In this document: positions 7,422 through 16,376 of the stretch, in pieces
Position numbering within the stretch: the stretch's first letter is position 1
Layout of the letters: each line of letters starts with the position of its first letter
Made by a program: the position numbers and the translations under genes
Notes under the pieces: model-generated
Databases searched by the model: none
Seen by the model: only the letters and a program-made list of their open reading frames with translations
What the model was told of the DNA's origin: nothing
From: Roseburia faecis
Lineage (GTDB): Bacteria; Bacillota; Clostridia; Lachnospirales; Lachnospiraceae
DNA length: 64,000 nt
Direction of reading: 5' to 3'
NCBI RefSeq assembly: GCF_001406815.1
Contig: NZ_CVRR01000071.1
Coordinates: forward strand, 79,515 to 143,514

Positions 7422-9461
7422 ATGAGCTTTAGAGAGATCAATCACAAAAATAACGAGGAATACTGGGAACGGCTGGAACTTGTGATGGAGCGCATTGAGG
7501 CGGTCAGCGAGGAGGAAGCCTCCAGTGTGGAAGAACTGTACCGGAGATATTTCTTTGAAATGTCGGAACTGTTTCTGGTTTTGTATAAATTAGCAGAAGC
7601 GTCCCTGAGTGGAAAACTGGCAGAAATTTCCACGCTGGAAGGGAAAAAGATCAATCGCCGTCTGTATCTGGATGTGCAGGAAGATTATGCGGACAGTTAT
7701 GCAAACCCGGCATATGCCGTCAGTAAGATGGGCTGGGAATACGGACCGCTGCTCTCGGCATTGGATGCCAGACTGCATGGAATTTATACCAGCTGTATGG
7801 AAGGAAATATCCGTTATCTGTGTATTTATGCGGAACTTTTTGTGGAAATTTACAACTGTTTTGAGGATGCACAGAATCTGAATGTGCACGAGATCAGAAA
7901 ATGCATTTATTCTTTTATGCATGATTACACAGAAATTTTTAATGCGGATGCGATCTGCAGACTGATCGATCCGGAATATGATTATTTCACCCAGATCGTG
8001 ATGGAAGCGGAGCTGGATCATCCGGCATATCTGTACCGTTATGGTCTGTATATCGGAAAAGATGAGACGGAGTCCGCACATTTTCTGCATTCCTTGACAA
8101 AGCAGCAGATGCAGGCAATGGCGGATACATTTACCGAAGGATACCGGATCGGATTTGAAACAACCGGAAAAGATATTTCTAAAAAGTCGGTAGTGGAGAT
8201 CCGTTATCCGCTGGGATTCGAGCGGATGGTACGCGCCGCCGTACACAATTTTAAAAAGATCGGATTGCAGCCGGTGCTGCGTCCGTACTCTATTTCCCTG
8301 AACAAGCAGTTTACTTACGATCACAAAGAGGATCGCGGGCTGTGGCTGGATAAGGCACTCATCGAGCGGGGACTCGAAGTTGACCGTACTGTCTGGGAAA
8401 ATCACAAAGCGATTGCTCCAAATTACGGAGGACCGGCAGTGATCGAAATTTTCGGGACAAAGCCGTTTTCGCCGGAGCAGAAAGAGGAGCGCGTTACCTA
8501 TACCGACAAACAGAGGGAAATCGATGTGTATGAGCGCAGCGAGAAGAGCCAGCTGATCAATCATTACATTCACGGGGAGGAACGCAGTTTTACGATTATT
8601 GCTTACCCGGTTCCGTCCATCGGAGAAAAATACGAAGAAATCTTTGCGGAAACGGTGCATATCAATACGCTTGATTATATGCTTTACCGCAATATGCAGC
8701 AGAAGATCATTGATGTGCTGGATACGGCGGACCGTGTGCACATCAAAGGCTGTAACGGAAACCGCACGGATCTGTATGTAAAGATTCATCCGCTTTCCGA
8801 TCCTGCCAAAGAGACCGCATTTGAAAACTGTGTGGCAGATGTCAATATTCCGGTAGGGGAAGTGTTCACATCTCCGGTATTGCAGAAAACAGAAGGAAAG
8901 CTGCACGTCACACAGGTCTATCTGGGGGAATTCCTTTTCAAGAATCTGGAACTGGATTTTGAAAACGGAAGAATTACAGCTTATTCCTGTACAAATTTTG
9001 ATTCTGAGGATGAAAACCGCAAGTATATAGAGGACAATATTCTGTTCCATCACAAAACACTTCCGATGGGAGAGTTTGCAATCGGAACAAATACCACCGC
9101 ATACCGGATGGCACGGAAATATCAGATCGCGGATAAGCTTCCGATTCTGATTGCGGAAAAGACAGGTCCGCATTTTGCGGTCGGAGACACCTGTTACACG
9201 TACGATGAGGACAACATGACATACAATCCGGATGGAAAAGCGATCATCGCAAGGGACAATGAAATTTCGATCCGGCGCAAAGAAGATATTTCAAAAGCAT
9301 ATTTTAACTGTCATACCGATATTACGATTCCGTATGATGAGTTAGGAGCGATTACGGTAGTACGTGCAGATGGCACGACGACAGATATTATAAGAAACGG
9401 GCGGTTTGTCGTTCCGGGAACGGAACCGTTAAATGAGCCGCTGGATGCAATGGAACCATAA
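7422..9461 (+). CDS. M29-type aminopeptidase (aminopeptidase T family)
   Basis: The 679-aa protein has a helical N-terminal half of unknown role. The C-terminal half (about residue 330 on) carries M29 metallopeptidase signatures: DVNIPVGEVFTSPV near 475, MGEFAIGTN near 545, and HFAVGDTCYTYDED near 585 for the paired metal site. It is longer than classical aminopeptidase T (about 410 aa), matching the extended clostridial group. ATG 7422 follows AGAAGGAA; upstream in-frame codons overlap the preceding gene and are not used. It is a probable cytoplasmic exopeptidase, and its position between pyrE and purE is metabolically unexplained. Confidence 0.82.
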   Translation: MSFREINHKNNEEYWERLELVMERIEAVSEEEASSVEELYRRYFFEMSELFLVLYKLAEASLSGKLAEISTLEGKKINRRLYLDVQEDYADSYANPAYAVSKMGWEYGPLLSALDARLHGIYTSCMEGNIRYLCIYAELFVEIYNCFEDAQNLNVHEIRKCIYSFMHDYTEIFNADAICRLIDPEYDYFTQIVMEAELDHPAYLYRYGLYIGKDETESAHFLHSLTKQQMQAMADTFTEGYRIGFETTGKDISKKSVVEIRYPLGFERMVRAAVHNFKKIGLQPVLRPYSISLNKQFTYDHKEDRGLWLDKALIERGLEVDRTVWENHKAIAPNYGGPAVIEIFGTKPFSPEQKEERVTYTDKQREIDVYERSEKSQLINHYIHGEERSFTIIAYPVPSIGEKYEEIFAETVHINTLDYMLYRNMQQKIIDVLDTADRVHIKGCNGNRTDLYVKIHPLSDPAKETAFENCVADVNIPVGEVFTSPVLQKTEGKLHVTQVYLGEFLFKNLELDFENGRITAYSCTNFDSEDENRKYIEDNILFHHKTLPMGEFAIGTNTTAYRMARKYQIADKLPILIAEKTGPHFAVGDTCYTYDEDNMTYNPDGKAIIARDNEISIRRKEDISKAYFNCHTDITIPYDELGAITVVRADGTTTDIIRNGRFVVPGTEPLNEPLDAMEP

Positions 9462-9490
9462 ATTTTTTCACATATAGGAGGATATTTAAA

Positions 9491-9991
9491 ATGGCACAAG
9501 TAGGAATTGTAATGGGCAGTGATTCAGATATGCCGATCATGGCAAAGGCAGCAGACATCTTAGACCAGCTGGGCGTCAGCTATGAGATGACGATCATTTC
9601 CGCACACCGCGAGCCGGATGTATTTTTTGAATATGCAAAGAGTGCGGAGGAAAAAGGATTTAAAGTGATTATCGCAGGTGCAGGTATGGCAGCACATCTG
9701 CCGGGCATGTGCGCAGCAATCTTCCCGATGCCGGTCATCGGAATCCCGATGCACACCACTTCTCTTGGCGGAAGAGATTCCCTGTACAGTATCGTGCAGA
9801 TGCCGACCGGTATTCCGGTAGCAACCGTAGCAATCAACGGCGGAGCAAATGCCGGTATTCTTGCAGCAAAGATTCTTGCAACCAGTGATGCGGATTTACT
9901 TGCACGCCTGAAAGAGTATTCTAAAAACTTAAAAGAGCAGGTTGAGGCAAAGGATGCCAGATTGCAGGAAGTGGGATATAAGAACTACTAA
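9491..9991 (+). CDS. purE: N5-carboxyaminoimidazole ribonucleotide mutase
   Basis: Class I PurE moves the carboxyl group of N5-CAIR to C4, giving CAIR in purine synthesis. Diagnostic motifs are MGSDSDMP near residue 8, SAHREPD near 39, GAGMAAHLPGM near 68 and the loop TTSLGGRDSLYS near 97. The length is 166 aa. TAGGAGG ends 13 bases before the ATG. Its usual partner purK is absent nearby. The purMND genes follow after a 100-base gap holding a possible promoter. Confidence 0.96.
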   Translation: MAQVGIVMGSDSDMPIMAKAADILDQLGVSYEMTIISAHREPDVFFEYAKSAEEKGFKVIIAGAGMAAHLPGMCAAIFPMPVIGIPMHTTSLGGRDSLYSIVQMPTGIPVATVAINGGANAGILAAKILATSDADLLARLKEYSKNLKEQVEAKDARLQEVGYKNY

Positions 9992-10013
9992 TTAGATTTA
10001 TTAACATTTATGA

Positions 10014-10043
10014 TTGGTAAAATCGAAAAATACCCGATATACT
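10014..10043 (+). promoter_or_regulatory. Candidate promoter of purMND
   Basis: TTGGTA at 10014-10019 and TATACT at 10038-10043 have an 18-bp spacer in the AT-rich gap between purE and purM. No purine riboswitch or PurBox pair was recognised. Confidence 0.45.
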
Positions 10044-10091
10044 ATAAGCGACAATAATAGATTAAAACACAGATATTAGGAGGAAAAATAA

Positions 10092-11117
10092 ATGGATTAC
10101 AAGAACGCGGGCGTAGATATCGAAGCAGGATATGAGTCAGTGGAACTGATGAAGAAGTTTGTAAAGGGAACCATGCGTCCGGAGGTATTAGGCGGACTTG
10201 GCGGATTTTCCGGTGCTTTTTCGCTGGATGCGATCAAGAATATGGAAGAGCCGGTTCTTTTATCCGGAACCGATGGATGCGGAACCAAGGTAAAACTGGC
10301 TTTCCTGATGGACAAGCATGATACGATCGGTATTGATGCCGTTGCAATGTGTGTCAACGATGTAGCCTGTGCCGGTGGTGAACCGTTATTTTTCCTGGAT
10401 TATATTGCATGTGGAAAAAATTATCCGGAGAAAATTGCAACGATCGTAAGCGGTGTGGCAGAGGGTTGTAAGCAGTCCGGATGTGCACTGATCGGTGGAG
10501 AGACTGCAGAGCATCCGGGACTGATGCCGGAGGATGAGTATGATCTGGCCGGATTTACCGTAGGTGTGGTTGACAAGAAGGATATCATTACCGGAGAAGA
10601 CGTAAAAGCCGGGGATGTGCTGATCGGTATGGCAAGTTCCGGTGTACATTCCAATGGATTTTCTCTCGTGCGCAAGATTTTCCGTATGGACAAAGAAACC
10701 TTAAATACATATATGGATGAGCTTGGAACAACGCTTGGCGAGGCTCTTCTTGCTCCGACCCGTATCTATGTAGGCGCATTGAAGTCTATCAAGAACGCCG
10801 GAGTACGTGTGAAAGCCTGCAGCCATATTACCGGTGGTGGTTTCTATGAGAATATTCCACGTATGCTTCCGGAAGGAAAGCATGCCGTAGTGGAAAAGAA
10901 CAGCTACCCGGTTCCTCCAATCTTTACCCTTATGGCAAGAGAGGGAAATGTAGATGAGCATATGATGTACAATACTTACAACATGGGACTTGGAATGGTT
11001 CTTGCAGTCGATCCGGCAGACGTGGACAAGACGATGGAAGCAATCAAAGCAGCCGGAGATACTCCATATGTGGTTGGTAAGATCACAGACGGAGAGAAGG
11101 GTGTAACATTATGCTAA
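10092..11117 (+). CDS. purM: Phosphoribosylformylglycinamidine cyclo-ligase (AIR synthetase)
   Basis: PurM closes FGAM to AIR using ATP. The sequence begins with the conserved [15 protein letters not shown]. It contains [10 protein letters not shown] near 37, [16 protein letters not shown] near 55, [17 protein letters not shown] near 88 and [11 protein letters not shown] near 140. The 341-aa length is standard. A perfect AGGAGG precedes the start. The last 7 bases overlap purN, implying translational coupling. Confidence 0.96.
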   Translation: MDYKNAGVDIEAGYESVELMKKFVKGTMRPEVLGGLGGFSGAFSLDAIKNMEEPVLLSGTDGCGTKVKLAFLMDKHDTIGIDAVAMCVNDVACAGGEPLFFLDYIACGKNYPEKIATIVSGVAEGCKQSGCALIGGETAEHPGLMPEDEYDLAGFTVGVVDKKDIITGEDVKAGDVLIGMASSGVHSNGFSLVRKIFRMDKETLNTYMDELGTTLGEALLAPTRIYVGALKSIKNAGVRVKACSHITGGGFYENIPRMLPEGKHAVVEKNSYPVPPIFTLMAREGNVDEHMMYNTYNMGLGMVLAVDPADVDKTMEAIKAAGDTPYVVGKITDGEKGVTLC

Positions 11118-11737
11118 AAATCGCAGTATGTGTATCCGGCGGCGGAACCAATCTGCAGGCCATTATCGATGGAATTGAACAAAAAACAATCACAAATACA
11201 GAGATTGCGGTAGTGATCAGCAATAATCCGGGAGCATACGCTTTGGAACGTGCAAAAAAGCACGGAATTGAGGCAGTATGCATCAGCCCGAAGGAGTATG
11301 AGAGCCGTGCGGCATTTAATGAAGATTTTCTGCGCAGACTTGATGCGTATGAGGTGGATCTGGTTGTGCTGGCAGGATTCCTTGTCGTCATTCCGGAACA
11401 GATGATTGCAAAGTACAGAAACCGCATCATCAATATTCATCCGTCTTTAATTCCGTCTTTCTGTGGAACCGGATATTATGGGCTGAAAGTGCATGAAGGT
11501 GCACTTGCCCGCGGAGTCAAAGTCACAGGTGCCACCGTGCATTTTGTGGATGAGGGAACGGATACCGGTCCGATCATTCTGCAGAAAGCGGTAGAAGTGC
11601 AGGAGGGCGATACGCCGGAGATCCTGCAGCGCCGTGTCATGGAACAGGCAGAGTGGAAGATTATGCCACAGGCGATCGACCTGATCGCAAATGGAAAAGT
11701 GACGGTGATGGGCAAAACCGTACATATCAGTAAATAG
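11111..11737 (+). CDS. purN: Phosphoribosylglycinamide formyltransferase
   Basis: PurN formylates GAR with 10-formyl-THF. Motifs are the N-terminal [12 protein letters not shown], the active-site region [10 protein letters not shown] near 112 and HxxxDxGxD-like [14 protein letters not shown] near 138. The length is 208 aa. It overlaps purM by 7 bases and is followed by purD after 28 bases, preceded by ATAGGAGG. No frame defects are seen. Confidence 0.96.
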   Translation: MLKIAVCVSGGGTNLQAIIDGIEQKTITNTEIAVVISNNPGAYALERAKKHGIEAVCISPKEYESRAAFNEDFLRRLDAYEVDLVVLAGFLVVIPEQMIAKYRNRIINIHPSLIPSFCGTGYYGLKVHEGALARGVKVTGATVHFVDEGTDTGPIILQKAVEVQEGDTPEILQRRVMEQAEWKIMPQAIDLIANGKVTVMGKTVHISK

Positions 11738-11765
11738 GAAATGCATCACATATAGGAGGATAATC

Positions 11766-13040
11766 ATGAAAGTTCTTGTAATTGGAAGCGGTGGACGTGA
11801 GCATGCAATCGTAACAAGCGTTGCCAAAAGTCCGAGAGTTGACAAAATATACTGTGCACCTGGAAATGCGGGAATTGCAGCTTTAGCTGAGTGTGTGCCG
11901 ATCGGAGCCATGGAGTTTGACAAGCTCGTTGCGTTTGCAAAGGAGAAATCCATTGATTTTACCATCGTTGGTATGGATGATCCGCTGGTTGGCGGAATTG
12001 TGGATGTCTTTGAAGCAGAAGGCTTAAAGGTATTCGGACCGCGCAAAAATGCAGCGATTCTGGAAGGATCGAAAGCATTCTCCAAGGATCTGATGAAAAA
12101 GTATCATATTCCGACAGCTGCTTACGAGAACTTTACTGATCCGGAAGAAGCTTTAAAATATCTTGAGACAGCAAAGATGCCAATCGTGTTAAAGGCAGAC
12201 GGTCTGGCACTCGGAAAGGGTGTGCTGATCTGCAATACACTCGAAGAGGCAAAAGAAGGCGTGCGTACGATCATGGAAGATAAGAAATTCGGAAATGCCG
12301 GAAATACGATGGTAATCGAAGAATTTATGACCGGACGTGAAGTATCGGTTCTGACCTATGTGGATGGAAAGACCATCCGCATCATGTCTTCCGCACAGGA
12401 TCACAAACGTGCCAAGGATGGAGATCAGGGACTGAATACCGGCGGTATGGGAAATTTCTCTCCAAGTCCGTTCTATACAAAAGAAGTAGATGAATTCTGT
12501 AAGAAGTATATTTATCAGCCAACTGTAGATGCTATGGCTGCGGAGGGAAGACCATTTACCGGAGTTATTTTCTTCGGACTGATGCTGACAGGGGAAGGAC
12601 CAAAGGTTCTTGAGTACAATGCCCGTTTTGGAGATCCGGAGGCACAGGTCGTTCTTCCACGTATGAAAAATGATATCATTGATGTCATGGAAGCATGTGT
12701 CGATGGAAAACTTGACACGATTGATCTGCAGTTTGAGGACAATGCAGCTGTCTGTGTTGTACTTGCATCTGACGGATATCCGGTTTCCTATGAGAAAGGA
12801 TTCCCAATCAGCGGACTTGAAAAGTTCGAGGGCAAGGATGATTACTTCTGTTTCCATGCAGGAACTGCATTCGATAAGGAAGGACGCATCGTAACAAACG
12901 GCGGACGTGTCCTTGGCATTACTGCAACCGGAAAAGATTTAAAAGAAGCAAGAAAGAAAGCCTATGAGGCAACCGAATGGGTGGATTTCGCAAATAAGTA
13001 TATGCGCCATGATATCGGAAAGGCAATTGACGAGGCATAA
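11766..13040 (+). CDS. purD: Phosphoribosylamine-glycine ligase (GAR synthetase)
   Basis: This ATP-grasp ligase joins phosphoribosylamine and glycine. The start MKVLVIGSGGREHAI is diagnostic. ATP-grasp elements include VLKADGLALGKGV near 140, IEEFMTGREVSVL near 185 and EYNARFGDPEAQVVL near 284. The length of 424 aa is normal. Its TAA shares a base with the start of the HAD hydrolase gene, so the two are probably cotranslated. Confidence 0.96.
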   Translation: MKVLVIGSGGREHAIVTSVAKSPRVDKIYCAPGNAGIAALAECVPIGAMEFDKLVAFAKEKSIDFTIVGMDDPLVGGIVDVFEAEGLKVFGPRKNAAILEGSKAFSKDLMKKYHIPTAAYENFTDPEEALKYLETAKMPIVLKADGLALGKGVLICNTLEEAKEGVRTIMEDKKFGNAGNTMVIEEFMTGREVSVLTYVDGKTIRIMSSAQDHKRAKDGDQGLNTGGMGNFSPSPFYTKEVDEFCKKYIYQPTVDAMAAEGRPFTGVIFFGLMLTGEGPKVLEYNARFGDPEAQVVLPRMKNDIIDVMEACVDGKLDTIDLQFEDNAAVCVVLASDGYPVSYEKGFPISGLEKFEGKDDYFCFHAGTAFDKEGRIVTNGGRVLGITATGKDLKEARKKAYEATEWVDFANKYMRHDIGKAIDEA

Positions 13041-13675
13041 TGAAAAAAGGAATCATATTTGATATGGACGGAACACTCTGGGATTCCGCTGCGGAAGTGG
13101 CAGAGTCCTGGAATGAGACCGTAAAAAGAGCCGGCTACGACAGAAAACCGATTACGGTAAAGGACATCCAGTCAGTAATGGGAAAGACGATGGATGTGAT
13201 CGCACGGATTCTGTTTCCGGATCTGGAAGAAGGCGAACGCCAGAAACTTCTGGCACAGTGTGGGGAAGAAGAAAATGAATATCTCCGGATACACGGAGCA
13301 ACTCTCTACCCGGATATCCGCAGGACAATGGAACAGTTGAAGAAAAAATATCATCTGTATATTGTAAGCAACTGCCAGTCCGGATATATAGAGGCTTTTC
13401 TGGATTATTACAAACTGCACGATCTGATAGAGGATACTGAGTGCTACGGAAATAATGAAAAATCAAAAGGAGAGAATATCGCGTTACTGTACAGGCGGAA
13501 TGCATTGGATGATGCGGTATATGTAGGTGATATTCAGGGAGATTACGATGCAAGCATGGATGCGGGGGTTAAATTTATTCATGCGGCATACGGGTTTGGT
13601 ACAATAGAAGACAAGGTTCCTGAAATTCACAAATTCTGTGAATTGGAGAATGTGGCAGATCAGGTTCTGCTGTAG
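13040..13675 (+). CDS. HAD-superfamily hydrolase, phosphoglycolate phosphatase-like
   Basis: HAD motif I IFDMDGTLWDS is at residues 6-16, motif II is YIVSNCQSG near 112, and motif IV is VYVGDIQGDYDAS near 160. An alpha-helical cap follows motif I, as in subfamily IA (PGP/Gph-like) phosphatases. The length is 211 aa. The one-base overlap with purD suggests a housecleaning phosphatase coordinated with purine synthesis. The substrate cannot be read from the sequence. Confidence 0.85.
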   Translation: MKKGIIFDMDGTLWDSAAEVAESWNETVKRAGYDRKPITVKDIQSVMGKTMDVIARILFPDLEEGERQKLLAQCGEEENEYLRIHGATLYPDIRRTMEQLKKKYHLYIVSNCQSGYIEAFLDYYKLHDLIEDTECYGNNEKSKGENIALLYRRNALDDAVYVGDIQGDYDASMDAGVKFIHAAYGFGTIEDKVPEIHKFCELENVADQVLL

Positions 13676-13688
13676 ATAAGAGGTTACT

Positions 13689-16367
13689 ATGCGGGAGCAG
13701 AAAGAACAGGAAAAGCAAAATGAACTTCTCAGGGTGGTTGCAGAGCAAAACCATGAGAGATTGATAGAATATGATGTAAAAGAAGACCGGGCAGTGGTTT
13801 ATGCGATAGAAAATGACCGGTTCGAGGTCCTTTTTGATATCGAAGATTATGTAAAGAAGAACCATTATGGATCTGTTTTTATTGATCCGGAAGATAAAAA
13901 GGTATTTCGCAGAGCGATGCATGCCTGCCTGCAAAAAGAAGGGACTGTTACGGTCGATGTCCGTTATTGCGAAAAAGAAAATCAACCGGAATGGTACCGT
14001 TTTTATCTGGTGAGTATTGCGGAAGAAGATGGAAAAACAGATCGTATGGTGGGGCGTTTTTGCTGTGTGCAGCAGGAGAAAGCCATCACGGAACGCATGC
14101 GGCGCCGGGCAGAGATTGATGTACTGACGAATGTGTATAACCATAAGGCATTTGAGGAATACTGCGCAAAAGAGCTTGCGGAATGTACAACAAATGCCTT
14201 ATTTGTCATGCTTGATATTGATGATTTTAAAATGATCAATGATACGCAGGGACATGCGGTAGGGGATATGGTCTTAAGCCAGACCGGAAGTATTTTAAGT
14301 GAAGTGATCGGTGACCGGGGAATTGTCGGCAGGCTTGGGGGAGATGAATTCGCGGTGTTTGCTTCCGGCTTTCAGAATTCTGTTGAAATGGAAGAATTTT
14401 GTGTCTCCCTGCGTGAAAATTTGAAAAAGATTATCTTTGATATGGAATATTCCGTATCTATCGGTGCTGCGAAACTGGATGGACGAAGAATCAGTTTTCC
14501 GGATTTTTATTATGAGGCAGACCGGGCAGTTTACGCGGCGAAAAGAGGCGGAAAAAACCGGATTGTTTTTTATGATCAGATCAAAGAAAATCAGGAGCCG
14601 GAAACGGCAGATCCGGTGGAACCGATTCTCGCACAAGGCAATGAAAAATCCATGTTAAGACAGCTCCGTACCTGTATGGAAGCGCTTGGAAGAGAGGGAA
14701 TCGGAGATGCCCTTATGCAGACATTTGAAGCGCTGCGCCAGTATTTTGACGCGGACTGTGTTGTGCTTGCCTATGCAAAAGAGGGCGGTATCCGCTATGT
14801 GGAAGAGTGTCACAGGGATACGGCACAGATGATGGCAAGACTTGTGACCGAGGAAATTGAGTCAGGAGATGCAGAAGGAGTTATTCAGGAAATAGGACAA
14901 CTCGGGGACGTGGTGATTCCGGATATCAAGTCGCTGAGAGAAAGTCATCCGGTGATCTATGAATATCTGGCAGAACTACGTGCATGGTCTGCAGCCGGGA
15001 TTTCTTTGTATACAGGAGATCATCTGCTTGGAATTTTAATGGTTCTAAACCCACACAGACATCTCGGGGAGGCTGAGATTCTTTCCATGCTTGGTGCGGC
15101 ACTGGCTGCGCGGATTGAACTTCGCAATCTGCAGGAGCAGCAGGAATATGACCGCACACATGACAAACTGACCAATCTCTGGAACCGGGAGGGATTGTCC
15201 GTTATGGCACGTACTGGTGCGGACAATATGTTCTGTTCACTTGGCGTGATTACAACCGATGTGATCCATCTGTCGGAGATTAATAAACAGTTTGGCTATA
15301 TCAGCGGCAACCGCAGACTGATGGAAGTTGCGGATTTATTGAAATCCCTGTTTCCCAATTACCGGATTTACCGGTATGATGAGGATGAGATGCTGGTTTT
15401 GTGTATCAACATTAAACGGCAGGAAATGGAGCAGCAGGTGGAAAATCTGCAGAAAAGGCTTGCCGGACTTGGCTTTGGCGTGGCGATGGGATACAGCTGG
15501 AGTGCACATCCGCAGACACGCAGCCAGATTGCAGAGGCAGAGGTTCTTATGAGCAACGATAAGCTTAAGCTGATGCATGGCACAACCGTGATGAAGCGCA
15601 TGGAGCAGAGCGTGATAGATGAGATCAACGATCTGATGGAGCGAGGAAGGTATCTGGTATATCTGCAGCCGAAAGTGGATATCCACACAGGGCGCACAGA
15701 GGGCGCGGAGGCACTGATCCGGCAGCTGGATGATGAACTGGGCATTGTGGGACCGGGGATGTTTATTCCGGTGCTGGAACATTACAATCTGGTGCATATG
15801 ATTGACCTGTTTGTTCTGGATGAAGTATTTCGTTATCAGAAGGAACAGATCCGGGAAGGACATCGTACGGTGCCAATATCCGTGAATTTCTCGAAGATGA
15901 CGATCATGTATCCGGAACTTATTGAAAAAGTAACGCAGATGGTTCAAAAATATGATATTCCGGTGGAACTGATCCATATTGAGGTAACGGAGACGGTGGG
16001 AGACATGGATCATGTTCTGATTGAAAATGTTGCAAACAGCCTCAAAGAACTCGGATTCAGGCTCTCAATGGATGATTTCGGAAGTCATTATTCCAATCTT
16101 GCGGTACTGATCCAGTATGATTTCGATTCTGCAAAGATTGACCGGTCCATGGTAACTGAAATTACCAATAACCGCAAAAGCCGGATTCTCCTCGACTATA
16201 TGACTTCCATGATCAATGATCTGGGAATTCACTGTATCGTCGAGGGAATCGAGACAAAAGAGCAGGTAGATATTTTAAAGAAAACAAAGGCAGAGATGAT
16301 CCAGGGATTTTATTTTGGAAAACCTGTGCCAAAAGAAAAATTTTATGAGGCCTTTATCGCAGAATAG
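13689..16367 (+). CDS. Multidomain GGDEF-EAL protein
   Basis: The 892-aa protein lacks obvious membrane helices. It has an N-terminal PAS-like sensory region (about 1-130), then a GGDEF domain with intact RLGGDEFAVF near 218. A GAF-like region (about 320-470) follows, then a second, degenerate GGDEF-like domain where the signature reads YRYDEDEMLVL near 565. The C-terminal EAL domain keeps the core residues: EALIRQ near 677, NFSKMT, EVTETV, DDFGSHYSNL, KIDRSMV, VEGIET and QGFYFGKP. The protein could therefore both make and degrade cyclic di-GMP. The I-site RxxD before GGDEF is absent. It starts 13 bases after the HAD gene. Confidence 0.9.
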   Translation: MREQKEQEKQNELLRVVAEQNHERLIEYDVKEDRAVVYAIENDRFEVLFDIEDYVKKNHYGSVFIDPEDKKVFRRAMHACLQKEGTVTVDVRYCEKENQPEWYRFYLVSIAEEDGKTDRMVGRFCCVQQEKAITERMRRRAEIDVLTNVYNHKAFEEYCAKELAECTTNALFVMLDIDDFKMINDTQGHAVGDMVLSQTGSILSEVIGDRGIVGRLGGDEFAVFASGFQNSVEMEEFCVSLRENLKKIIFDMEYSVSIGAAKLDGRRISFPDFYYEADRAVYAAKRGGKNRIVFYDQIKENQEPETADPVEPILAQGNEKSMLRQLRTCMEALGREGIGDALMQTFEALRQYFDADCVVLAYAKEGGIRYVEECHRDTAQMMARLVTEEIESGDAEGVIQEIGQLGDVVIPDIKSLRESHPVIYEYLAELRAWSAAGISLYTGDHLLGILMVLNPHRHLGEAEILSMLGAALAARIELRNLQEQQEYDRTHDKLTNLWNREGLSVMARTGADNMFCSLGVITTDVIHLSEINKQFGYISGNRRLMEVADLLKSLFPNYRIYRYDEDEMLVLCINIKRQEMEQQVENLQKRLAGLGFGVAMGYSWSAHPQTRSQIAEAEVLMSNDKLKLMHGTTVMKRMEQSVIDEINDLMERGRYLVYLQPKVDIHTGRTEGAEALIRQLDDELGIVGPGMFIPVLEHYNLVHMIDLFVLDEVFRYQKEQIREGHRTVPISVNFSKMTIMYPELIEKVTQMVQKYDIPVELIHIEVTETVGDMDHVLIENVANSLKELGFRLSMDDFGSHYSNLAVLIQYDFDSAKIDRSMVTEITNNRKSRILLDYMTSMINDLGIHCIVEGIETKEQVDILKKTKAEMIQGFYFGKPVPKEKFYEAFIAE

Positions 16368-16376
16368 GGGAGTGGA

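Noticed and set aside
7590..9173. 527-codon minus-strand frame opposite the M29 peptidase
   Set aside because: Antisense shadow without RBS, promoter or recognisable domain.
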